15,174 nt of DNA from contig JAJNQF010000095.1 of the NCBI GenBank assembly GCA_021154945.1, forward strand, positions 1 through 15,174, written 5' to 3'. Positions within the stretch are counted from its first letter, which is position 1. Each line of letters begins with the position of its first letter. The notes below the pieces were generated by a model. The model saw nothing but the letters and a program-made list of their open reading frames with translations, did no database searches and was not told the origin of the DNA. The position numbers were made by a program, and so were the translations under genes. Origin of the DNA: Sphingomonas sp. (GTDB lineage Bacteria > Pseudomonadota > Alphaproteobacteria > Sphingomonadales > Sphingomonadaceae). Positions 6,315 through 13,477 of this stretch are shown here, one piece after another.

Positions 6315-8939
6315 TCAGCGCAGCATGATGTGGAAAAAGGCACCCTGGCCATAGTCGTCGACTTCGCTGACGTAGCGAAGGCCGTTGCCGACCAGGAATT
6401 TCGGCTGGTCGTTGAGCAGGTTGGTGATCTCGTATTTGAACGTCACGTGCGACGTCACGCGGTGCCACAGCCCGAGGTTGACGGTGGTCAGCTCGGCACG
6501 GCCATTGTCGTCCTGCGCGGTTTCGCCGATGCCCTCCATGTAGCTGCCGCGGTGCGTGACGGTGGCGCGGAACGCCCCGTCGATCGCGGGCAGGCGCAGC
6601 GTCGCACCGCCGTTGATGATCCATTTCGGCTGGTAGATCAGCCGGTCGAGCGAGCGCGTCCCGGCATCGCTGGTGATCGACATCCGGCCCTTCAGCCAGG
6701 TCGCGTTGAAGAACGGATCGATCCGCTGGCCGAACAGGTTCACGTCGTGATCGGCCGCCTGGAACTCCACGCCGTACAGTCGCGAGCTGTCGGCGTTGAG
6801 CGGCTGGCGAACCCGGTAGTTGACGTCGTCGATCAGCTGCGTCGTGGTCAGCGTGAAGATGTCGTCCTTGATCCACTTGGCGAAGGCACCGAGCGAGATG
6901 ATGCCGTCCTTGTGGAAATACTGCTCGAACTGGACATCGAGATTGTCCGATCGGCGTGGGCGCAGATCGGGGTTGCCGCGGCTGATCGAACAATCCTCGT
7001 CGCCGCAATTGAGCGATTCCGGCTGGGCGATGTTGCCGGGCGTCGGACGGCCGAGCGTACGGCTGTACGAGAACCGCAGCTTCTTGCCGCCGGCGAAGTC
7101 CTGGATGCCGGTGAACGACGGCAGCAGATACTGGTACCCGCCCTTGCTTCGCGTCATCACCGCCGACGCGGTGCCGCCGGTGATCGTCGGCTGGAACGCG
7201 GAAAAGCGCGTGTGGTCGTAGCGGACGCCGGCGACCAGCGTGGTGTCGTCGGTGGCGTAATGGAGCGACAGATACGGCGTTACCAGCCGTTCGGTATAGC
7301 GATAATCGCCGGTGATGCTGTCATAGGTCGAATTGGGTACGTCCTTGACGAACTTGGGCCACAGCTCGCTCTTCACCCGCGCGTAATCGACCCAGGGGAA
7401 GGATTGCGGCGCGCCGACCGGTACATAGCCGGGATCGTAGAGATAGGCGTTCATCGCCTGGCCGAGCTTGTATTCGGTCATGTCGACGTTGCGCGACAGT
7501 TCCAGGTTGCGGAATTCGATGCCGGTGACGAACCCGAAGCCGCGATCCTCGGGCTCGGCGTTCCAGCCATAGTCGACGCGCGCATTCGCCAGCCCCTCAT
7601 TGGCCATGCGGTAGGTCGTCTGCGCGGTACTGAGCTTGTAGGGCGACCCGATCACCATGCCGGGCTTGTTGATCCCGGTGACGTATGGCAGCCCGCCATT
7701 GCCGTCGTTCGCCGCGGCCCAGTCCAGCGAAAGCCCGGTCGGATACGTGCGAACGCCGATATAGGGCTGCGTATTGTCGTACCTGGCGCGCGTATAGCCG
7801 CCGCGAACGCGCAGCGACGAGCGGTCGTCATGCCATTCGACATTGCCGATCGCGCCGACCGTCGCCTTGTTCCAGGTATCGTAGCGATAGCGCGAATAGA
7901 TGCTGTTGATGTCCGATCCGCCGCCCTCCGCGGTGAGATCGCTGACCGCATTCTTGGTGTAGAAATCGTTCTTGTTCATCGTCGAGGATTCCCACTGACG
8001 ATAATTGAACCCGAGCAGTGACGCATAGATATCGGTGCCGAGCGGGCGCCATTCGAACTTTGCCGAGCTGCCCGCGGTCTGGAGGCGGTTGGTGTAGCTG
8101 CCATAGCTGTGGTTGTAGGGCACGGCGATGCCGTTCCACGCCGGATCGTCCGGCCCCGCCAGCTTCTTGCCGGCATCGTCGAAGTAATATTTGGTATCCT
8201 GCCACCATTTGCGCGAGTTGCGGATGCGGTTTTCGTAGCGTGCCGACAGGACCACGCCGAACTGGTCGCCCGCACCGAATTTGTCCGCGAACACCATCTT
8301 GCCGCCGCCACCGAAATGCGGCGTGCTGCCGTTGCCGGCATTGCTGCCGCCATCACCCTTGAACGACGAATAGATGCCGTAGCCGTCGACCATCACGTAG
8401 CGCCGCTTGAGCGCGAAGGCGCTGCGCGTGACCACATCGACGATGCCGCCGATCGCCGCGCCGTCCTGCTCGGCGGTGAAGGTCTTGTAGACGTCGTTGT
8501 GGAAGGAGAGTTCGGACGGGATCTGCTGGAGGTTGACCTTGCGCGAGCCTTCGCCGTCATTGCCGATCGTGGCGAGGGTGATCCCGTCGATCGTGGTTTG
8601 GTTGAGATCGGGCGAGATGCCGCGGATGCTGACGAAGCGCGGCGCATCGCCGTCCTCGATCGCGCTGATCCCGGGCAGCAGGATCAACTGGCCGGCGACG
8701 CTCCCGTCGGCGGACAGCGTCTCGAGATCGTCGTAAACGATCGAATCGCGGACCGACGTCGACTGTTCCTTGTCGGATCGGATCGCGCGTTCGCCCATGA
8801 CGACGATATCGGACTTGGTCTGGTCGGGATCGGCGGTCGGGTCCTCGGCGTTTGCGGCACTGGCGACGAAAAGCAGCGGGAGCGTACACGCGGCGGAGGC
8901 GATGAGGCGGACGCGCCGAGTGGGCGAAAGAAACGACAT
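6315..8939 (-). CDS. TonB-dependent outer-membrane receptor
   Basis: From the ATG at 8939 the protein has 874 residues. I chose this start because it opens with a normal signal peptide (positive SPTRRVR, hydrophobic core, ASAANA-ED cleavage near residue 31) and has GGAG 11 bases upstream; an in-frame ATG at 9011 would bury the signal peptide. A TonB box follows (SDIVVMGE, residues 43-50). Then comes a plug domain with LLPGISAIEDG, FVSIRGISPDLNQTTIDG and AAIGGIVDVVTRSAF, and a long beta-barrel containing the typical NPDLRP motif. The style fits the large TonB-dependent receptor group common in Caulobacter, Xanthomonas and sphingomonads. It should import a ligand using TonB/ExbBD energy. The partner is phoD directly downstream and the upstream region carries Pho-box-like repeats, so a phosphorus-containing ligand is the best inference. 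The chain ends FFHIMLR, without the usual terminal aromatic residue. Confidence 0.93.
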   Translation of the reverse strand: MSFLSPTRRVRLIASAACTLPLLFVASAANAEDPTADPDQTKSDIVVMGERAIRSDKEQSTSVRDSIVYDDLETLSADGSVAGQLILLPGISAIEDGDAPRFVSIRGISPDLNQTTIDGITLATIGNDGEGSRKVNLQQIPSELSFHNDVYKTFTAEQDGAAIGGIVDVVTRSAFALKRRYVMVDGYGIYSSFKGDGGSNAGNGSTPHFGGGGKMVFADKFGAGDQFGVVLSARYENRIRNSRKWWQDTKYYFDDAGKKLAGPDDPAWNGIAVPYNHSYGSYTNRLQTAGSSAKFEWRPLGTDIYASLLGFNYRQWESSTMNKNDFYTKNAVSDLTAEGGGSDINSIYSRYRYDTWNKATVGAIGNVEWHDDRSSLRVRGGYTRARYDNTQPYIGVRTYPTGLSLDWAAANDGNGGLPYVTGINKPGMVIGSPYKLSTAQTTYRMANEGLANARVDYGWNAEPEDRGFGFVTGIEFRNLELSRNVDMTEYKLGQAMNAYLYDPGYVPVGAPQSFPWVDYARVKSELWPKFVKDVPNSTYDSITGDYRYTERLVTPYLSLHYATDDTTLVAGVRYDHTRFSAFQPTITGGTASAVMTRSKGGYQYLLPSFTGIQDFAGGKKLRFSYSRTLGRPTPGNIAQPESLNCGDEDCSISRGNPDLRPRRSDNLDVQFEQYFHKDGIISLGAFAKWIKDDIFTLTTTQLIDDVNYRVRQPLNADSSRLYGVEFQAADHDVNLFGQRIDPFFNATWLKGRMSITSDAGTRSLDRLIYQPKWIINGGATLRLPAIDGAFRATVTHRGSYMEGIGETAQDDNGRAELTTVNLGLWHRVTSHVTFKYEITNLLNDQPKFLVGNGLRYVSEVDDYGQGAFFHIMLR

Positions 8940-8974
8940 TGGGCCAGCATCTCCGACAGGGATGAGCAGAGTGG

Positions 8975-8992
8975 CTTCCCGGACACGGGAAG
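8975..8992 (-). promoter_or_regulatory. Perfect hairpin in the mRNA leader of the TonB-dependent receptor
   Basis: CTTCCCG (8975-8981) and CGGGAAG (8986-8992) are exact reverse complements around a 4-base loop. The hairpin begins 35 bases upstream of the receptor start codon and lies inside the predicted leader. It has no T-tract, and I cannot match it to a known riboswitch. It may stabilise the leader or shape ribosome access. Confidence 0.4.
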
Positions 8993-9040
8993 GTGGCCTC
9001 CGCCCTTGCACGAGACCGTTCTACGGCCTCGATTGCCGCG

Positions 9041-9094
9041 CTTATGCTGCCGCAGCGACAGAAGCGTGTCAGTTATGCTGACGTTTTATGACGG
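9041..9094 (-). promoter_or_regulatory. Pho-box-like array and putative -10 driving the receptor-phoD unit
   Basis: Read on the minus strand, four 7-base elements lie exactly 11 bp apart: CCGTCAT (9094-9088), CGTCAGC (9083-9077), CTGACAC (9072-9066) and CTGTCGC (9061-9055). The PhoB half-site is CTGTCAT, repeated with 4-base AT-rich linkers, also at 11 bp. Elements one, three and four match at 6, 5 and 5 of 7 bases, while the second fits poorly unless shifted by one base. The first two linkers are pure A/T (AAAA, ATAA). CATAAG (9046-9041) follows eight bases after the last element, where a PhoB-dependent promoter would have its -10. The receptor ATG is about 100 bases further down. PhoB control is inferred, not shown. 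Confidence 0.55.
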
Positions 9095-9105
9095 TCGGCC
9101 TATTT

Positions 9106-9129
9106 CGGATAAGGCGTGAAGTTCACACC
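9106..9129 (-). terminator. Candidate terminator of the exporter operon
   Basis: On the minus strand a hairpin pairs GGTGTG with CACGCC (one G-U pair) around AACTT, covering 9129-9113, and is followed by TTATCCG. It lies about 90 bases after the TolC-type stop and just before the Pho-box-like array, a sensible place to end the exporter transcript. The T-tract is short, so it may be weak. Two other small palindromes, CTGACGTCAG (9134-9143) and GCGTG/CACGC (9147-9159), lie between it and the stop. Confidence 0.35.
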
Positions 9130-9215
9130 ACGGCTGACGTCAGGCGGCGTGCATCACGCTCGTCTCGGCCTGGGTTGGCGCTATTTCTGGTTTTTACGCT
9201 AGCCCGTGCGTATCG

Positions 9216-10613
9216 CTATTCCTGGCTTAGTTTCAGCGCTGCTCGATCGGCGGTCGCGGCGGCCAGCTCGGCACGGGCGGATGCGATGCGCGCTTGTGCA
9301 TCGACCAGGCGAACGCGTGCGTCGGTGGCGGTCTCCTCGCGCTGGTTCACCAGGAAGAAGTCGGCCGATCCCAGTTCGAACCGACGGCGCTCGGCGTTGG
9401 CCAGTCGGTCGGCAAGCTGGCGCTCTTCGTCGGCGATCGACGCGAGGCGTTCGGCAGCAGTCACCGCGATGACGATCCCCTGGACCTCCACACTGATCTG
9501 GTCGCGCAGGAACCGGCTGCGCTGGCCGAGCGCGTCGATCTCTGCACGCGCCTCGGCGACGCGGCCCTTGGCGGAGCGGTTCTGCAACGGGACGCTGAAC
9601 TTGAACCCGACCGCGGCCTCCAGCGGCGTCCGGTTGGGTCCGCCGAGGCCGACCGGGCCGACATCCTTGCCGACCTCGCCGCGCAGGTCGAGCCGCGGCG
9701 ACAGGTCGTTCTCCGCCAGGATCAGCCGCGACGTCGCCTGGTCGATCCGCGCGAGCACCGCGCGGTAATCGGGGCGCTCGACCGGCCCCGCCCGGGTCTT
9801 CGCGACGGCCAGCGCTGCCAAAGCGCCGGCATCTGCAGGCATGCGATCGTCCGATACCGTCACCGGCGCGCCTGCCTCGTCGCGCAGATAGAGCGACAGC
9901 GCATTGGCGGCCGCCGCGACATCCTGTTCCGCGCGTACCGCCAGCGCGCGACGCCGGACGAGGTTCTGGTCGTTCTCGACGAGCAGGATCTCTGGCCTTG
10001 CGCCCAGCGTCACCAGCCGGCCGATCGCGCTGCGGCGCTGCTCGGCGAGCTGCAACAGGTCGCGATAGGCGCGCAGGCGCAAGCCCGCCGCGACCCAGGC
10101 CTGATAGGCGTCGACCGCGCGCCGCTGCACGCCGATCGCGACCATATCCGCCTCGAACCGCGCGACGTCGATCTCGGTGCCGGCGATGGTCCGCCTCGTG
10201 CGGCGCTCGTCGATCACCCGGTCGCGCAGCAGCGCGAACAGCGCGCCGACCTTCGCCTCGCCCAGCTTGTTGGTATAGGCCTGGTCCTCATAGACCGGGA
10301 ACGTGCCACGCGACGCGCGGTAGTTGCCATAGACATAGCCGCCATTGCCGGTGAGCGGCCGCGTCGCCCGGCCCTCGACGACGGTGCCGTCGTAATAGCC
10401 GGCGACGCGCGCCTTCGAATCGACGTCGAACACGGTGTCGAACGCCCCCTCGGCGGACAAGGCTTTCCCGTCCGCCTGACGCACCTTGGCGAGCGCCTCG
10501 ACGATCTGCGGCGCCGAACGCGCGGACGATCGCAGCACCTCGTCGAGCGTCAGCGGCGCGACTTGCGCGGACGCGATTGCTGGGCTCAGCACCACGAGCA
10601 GAATGGCGATCAT
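9216..10613 (-). CDS. TolC-family outer-membrane efflux/secretion channel
   Basis: The start at 10613 lies five bases after the stop of the adaptor gene and gives a clean signal peptide, MIAILLVVLSPAIASAQ; reading further upstream would overlap the adaptor and lose it. The 465-residue mature-plus-signal length fits the TolC family (usually 420-500). It shows the duplicated helical layout: LTLDEVLRSSARSAPQI at the N-terminus of repeat one, long Ala/Arg/Glu/Gln-rich helices such as LLQLAEQRRSAIGRLVTLGARPEI broken by short strands, and a second repeat beginning near RPDYRAVLARIDQATSRLILAE. That is followed by FKFSVPLQNRSAKGRVAEAR, a sequence style typical of the family. It would form the trimeric outer-membrane duct for the HlyD-type adaptor and ABC protein encoded just upstream in the same operon. 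The cargo is unknown. Confidence 0.88.
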   Translation of the reverse strand: MIAILLVVLSPAIASAQVAPLTLDEVLRSSARSAPQIVEALAKVRQADGKALSAEGAFDTVFDVDSKARVAGYYDGTVVEGRATRPLTGNGGYVYGNYRASRGTFPVYEDQAYTNKLGEAKVGALFALLRDRVIDERRTRRTIAGTEIDVARFEADMVAIGVQRRAVDAYQAWVAAGLRLRAYRDLLQLAEQRRSAIGRLVTLGARPEILLVENDQNLVRRRALAVRAEQDVAAAANALSLYLRDEAGAPVTVSDDRMPADAGALAALAVAKTRAGPVERPDYRAVLARIDQATSRLILAENDLSPRLDLRGEVGKDVGPVGLGGPNRTPLEAAVGFKFSVPLQNRSAKGRVAEARAEIDALGQRSRFLRDQISVEVQGIVIAVTAAERLASIADEERQLADRLANAERRRFELGSADFFLVNQREETATDARVRLVDAQARIASARAELAAATADRAALKLSQE

Positions 10614-10618
10614 CCGCT

Positions 10619-11710
10619 TCACTTCTTGGCGTCCCCATCCTTGGCCGCGTCGTCGGCGCTCGCCTTTGCCGGCGCCTTGGGCTGCGCGGTGAGCGCCGCT
10701 GCGCCGCGCCGGCCGAACTCCAGCGGGAAGTCGTTGAGCTGTCGCCATGTTTCATAGCCGACGCGGACCGTTTCGCCCTGCACCCAGCCGCGCACCTTCC
10801 CGCCCGGGCGGACGAATGCGTCGGTCGGCCAGCCCGGCTTGCCCGGCCGCGGTTCGACGAGGATGCGGAACGTCCCGTCGGGGGCCGCATTGGGATCGAT
10901 CATCCGCACGCGCCCGTCGAACATCCCTTGCGCGACCGAAGGCCAGCCGCTGAACTGGATCGCGGGCCAGCCCTCGAACTCCAGCCGGACCGGGCGACCC
11001 GGACGGATCACGGGCATGTCGCGGCCATCGACATACAGTTCGACCGCGCGCTCGACGCGTTCGGGGGCGATCACCGCCAGCACCGTGCCGGGCGACACCA
11101 GCGCGCTGCCGCTGGCGGCGTTCAGTTGCTGAACGCGGCCGTCGCGCGGCGCACGCACGAGCTGGGCCGACTGGCGGTTGAGCTGGATGTCGATCCGGTT
11201 GAGCTTCGCGCGCGACTCGGCAAGCTTGGCGCCGGCGTCGGCGACCTTGATCTGGGTCTGCTCATAGTCGCGGCGCGCGGCGAGGCCTTCGGCGAGCAAC
11301 TGCCCGGTGCGCGCGACGTCGATGCCCGCGACCGCGCGGCTCTGCTGGATCGCGGCGATCTCGGCCTGCACCTGCGCGCGCTCGGCGGCGAGACGCGAGA
11401 GCAAATCGGGATCGAGATCGACCACGCGCGCGATCGGATCGCCGCGCTCGACGTGCTGGCCGTCCTGCACGTACCAGCGATCGACCCGGCCGGGGACCAG
11501 CGCGGTCACCTGCTGCTGGCGATCGCCTGGATCGAGCGCGACGACCTGTCCCGTGCCGTTGGCGGTCTGCAACCACGGTACGAAAAGCATGATCGCTGCG
11601 GCGCTGGCGATCCCGAGCACCAGCATCCAGGCGATCGTCGTTGCGATCCGTGGCGCACGCATGCCCGCCAAGGTCGGGAAATGCGCGATGCGATCGGGCT
11701 TATACGGCAT
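10619..11710 (-). CDS. HlyD-family periplasmic adaptor (membrane fusion protein)
   Basis: This 363-residue protein has a short cytoplasmic N-terminus, one membrane segment at about residues 21-46 (IATTIAWMLVLGIASAAAIM), then a lipoyl-like half motif (VTALVPGRVDRWYVQDGQHVE, of which GRVDRWYV-DGQ-V is diagnostic). A predicted coiled-coil hairpin spans roughly 104-185, rich in Ala, Gln, Glu and Arg. The second lipoyl half is RAPRDGRVQQLNAASGSAL. A beta-barrel domain follows, and the chain closes with an unstructured Ala/Lys/Asp tail. The ATG at 11710 lies inside the 3' end of the ABC gene (11-base overlap), so translation is probably coupled. The adaptor normally links the inner-membrane ABC dimer to the TolC-type channel. 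The hairpin is shorter than in the haemolysin HlyD, which is common among related adaptors. Confidence 0.9.
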   Translation of the reverse strand: MPYKPDRIAHFPTLAGMRAPRIATTIAWMLVLGIASAAAIMLFVPWLQTANGTGQVVALDPGDRQQQVTALVPGRVDRWYVQDGQHVERGDPIARVVDLDPDLLSRLAAERAQVQAEIAAIQQSRAVAGIDVARTGQLLAEGLAARRDYEQTQIKVADAGAKLAESRAKLNRIDIQLNRQSAQLVRAPRDGRVQQLNAASGSALVSPGTVLAVIAPERVERAVELYVDGRDMPVIRPGRPVRLEFEGWPAIQFSGWPSVAQGMFDGRVRMIDPNAAPDGTFRILVEPRPGKPGWPTDAFVRPGGKVRGWVQGETVRVGYETWRQLNDFPLEFGRRGAAALTAQPKAPAKASADDAAKDGDAKK

Positions 11711-13385
11711 GGCCGGCCTCCTGCTGCGTCGCTGCGATCAGCGCCGCACAATCGGGGAAGCGGCGTTGCCGGTCGGGTTCGAGATGGAACCAGCCATCGA
11801 GCACGATGTCCTCGGGGCGCCCCGTGCTCAGCAACACCGTCGTCCCGCTCGTCTTGAGCCGGCGCAACACCTCGGCCAGCCGATCGGTCGGGATCAGGTC
11901 ATAGAGCTGCGACAACATCAGCACATGGGGCCGCACCAACAAGGCGTTGGCGAGCTTCAGCGCCATGACTTCGCCGATCGACAGCGGATAGCCCGATGCC
12001 GCGAGCGGGGTATCCAGCCCGTGCGGCAGGGCGGCGACGCGCTGCCGCAAGCCGACAGTCTCGAGCACCTCGAGCATCGCCGTCGCATCGGCATCCGCGG
12101 CGGCGAGCGTCAGATAGTCGCGGATCGTCACCTCGACGATCGTCGGCCGGTCGAGCACCATCACCTCGGAGCGCAGCAGATACATGTCGAACGTCGCCAT
12201 GTCGGCGCCGCCCACCGTCACCAGCCCGCGCTCGGGCACGACATGGCGCTTGAGCACCATCGCCAGCTGTCGCTCGGCATCGCCATCGGCGCGCATGACG
12301 AGCTGTTCGCCCGCCGCGAGCGTGAAATCGAACCGCGCGCCCTCGGTCACCACGCCGTCGAGACGCACCGCGCCATCGCCGGGCGCCTTGCCGGACGTCC
12401 GTACCGCGTCCTCCTGCGGGATCGCGTAGAGCAGCGACAATTCCTCCGCGCTCGCGACGAGGTCGTAAAACGAGTCGAGATACCAGCCGAGCTGCGACAC
12501 GCCGTAGAAGACGCCGCTGAGGATGAGCTCGGCGGCGACCAACTGCCCGATCGACAGCTCGCCGCGCAGGATCAGATTGCCGCCAAGCGCGAGCAGCGCC
12601 GCACTCGCAAAGGCATAGAGCAGCAGGAACGCGACGGTCTGGGTGAAGCTGTAGCGGAAATAGCGACGATGCCGGTCGACATAGGTCGCGGTGACCGCTT
12701 CCGACCGGTCCATCGCGAAATCGAAATGGCGGCTCGATTTATAGAAGCCGTTCGATCCGCCGACGCCTTCGAGCCAGCGCGCAGCGTCGTGCTTGGCGTG
12801 GCTGAGCTGGACCGCGGAGCGGATCGAGCCGCGCGACCAGATCATCCAGATGGCCAGGACGACGAGTAGCAGCAGCGCGTTGAAGCCGAGGAAGAACGGG
12901 TGGTAGAAGCTGGTCACGATCAGCCCGACCGCGGATTGCAGGATGATCGTGAACCCGCCGATGACCAGGCTCGGCACGGCTTTCTGCACCACCACGAGAT
13001 CGAAATAGCGGTTGAACAGGTCGCCGCGATTCTGATCGGCGAAAAACGGGTTCTGCGCATGGACGGCGCGGACGGTAATCTCGGCGACGATGCGCGCGAA
13101 CAGCCGCCGCTCGAACAACGCCATCATCCAGAACCGCATCGCGCTCAGCCCTGCGACCACCAGCAACAGCCCCAGCAACAGCCCAGCGAGCGTCCAGAGG
13201 GGGGCGGGCATCGCGGTATTGGCGACGCTGTTGATCAGCAGCTGTACCGAAATCGGCGTGGCGAGCGACAACAGGCTGATCGCCACGCCATACACCATCG
13301 CGAGGCGGACATAGGGCATGTCCGGCCCGACGATTTCCGCGAGCCAGCCCGATGCCGCCCGCCATCCGATATGTTCGCTCGCCAT
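11700..13385 (-). CDS. ABC exporter protein with intact membrane domain and degenerate, probably ATPase-dead nucleotide-binding domain
   Basis: The 561 residues have the half-transporter layout. An exporter-type membrane domain of about six helices (residues 25-315, including PYVRLAMVYGVAISLLSLAT and FFADQNRGDLFNRYFD between helices) is followed by a nucleotide-binding domain (about 338-555). No C39 peptidase precedes it. The second domain keeps the fold's landmarks, such as LPHGLDTPL (453-461) and PLSIGEVMALKLANALL (467-483), yet lacks the catalytic residues. The Walker A position reads RADGDAERQL (365-374), with Glu in place of Lys. The Q-loop Gln aligns with D412, the signature is LSIGE, Walker B ends LMLSQ (Asp to S492, catalytic Glu to Q493) and the switch His aligns with G522. 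There is no frameshift or stop. Adaptor and TolC-type genes follow. Either it needs an ATPase partner encoded elsewhere or it transports or signals without hydrolysis. GAGGG just before the ATG may be the ribosome site. Confidence 0.88.
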   Translation of the reverse strand: MASEHIGWRAASGWLAEIVGPDMPYVRLAMVYGVAISLLSLATPISVQLLINSVANTAMPAPLWTLAGLLLGLLLVVAGLSAMRFWMMALFERRLFARIVAEITVRAVHAQNPFFADQNRGDLFNRYFDLVVVQKAVPSLVIGGFTIILQSAVGLIVTSFYHPFFLGFNALLLLVVLAIWMIWSRGSIRSAVQLSHAKHDAARWLEGVGGSNGFYKSSRHFDFAMDRSEAVTATYVDRHRRYFRYSFTQTVAFLLLYAFASAALLALGGNLILRGELSIGQLVAAELILSGVFYGVSQLGWYLDSFYDLVASAEELSLLYAIPQEDAVRTSGKAPGDGAVRLDGVVTEGARFDFTLAAGEQLVMRADGDAERQLAMVLKRHVVPERGLVTVGGADMATFDMYLLRSEVMVLDRPTIVEVTIRDYLTLAAADADATAMLEVLETVGLRQRVAALPHGLDTPLAASGYPLSIGEVMALKLANALLVRPHVLMLSQLYDLIPTDRLAEVLRRLKTSGTTVLLSTGRPEDIVLDGWFHLEPDRQRRFPDCAALIAATQQEAGHAV

Positions 13386-13440
13386 CCGACCCTCGCACCT
13401 GATCCGATACTAGGATTGCCGGTCCTCTGCATTGGAGCAA

Positions 13441-13477
13441 GATAACGGTACCTATCTCTTCGATAGGATTTACCTAT
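13441..13477. promoter_or_regulatory. OxyR-type operator candidate upstream of the exporter operon
   Basis: CTAT (13452-13455), ATAG (13463-13466) and CTAT (13474-13477) are separated by exactly 7 and 7 bases, the spacing of the four-part E. coli OxyR consensus ATAG-N7-CTAT-N7-ATAG-N7-CTAT. The fourth tetramer would fall at 13441-13444 and reads GATA, which does not match. The last CTAT overlaps the stop codon of the regulator gene. TTGCTC, a possible -35 for the exporter, directly abuts the site on the minus strand (13440-13435), the usual place for an activator of this family; I see no good -10. The ABC start is about 55 bases from the operator edge. Confidence 0.6.

Noticed and set aside
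4709..8021. Two long plus-strand frames (539 and 563 codons) opposite phoD and the receptor
   Set aside because: Composition is biased to Arg, Val, Ala and Asp with no motifs, while the minus strand encodes complete well-conserved proteins.
8940..9040. Possible cobalamin riboswitch in the receptor leader (GCCACT and GGAGA-like pieces)
   Set aside because: The conserved core GCCCCCGCAACTG is absent, the GCCACT and CGGGAAG pieces are in the wrong order, the B12-box match lacks a base, and the leader is too short.
9294..12869. Three long plus-strand frames opposite the exporter operon
   Set aside because: They are also antisense shadows: no ribosome sites, no signal or domain patterns, and overlapping each other in different frames.
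11700..13385. Idea that the ABC gene is a pseudogene or carries a sequencing error in the Walker region
   Set aside because: The frame is uninterrupted, spacing between all motif positions is normal, and substitutions are spread over five separate motifs, which a single frameshift cannot produce.
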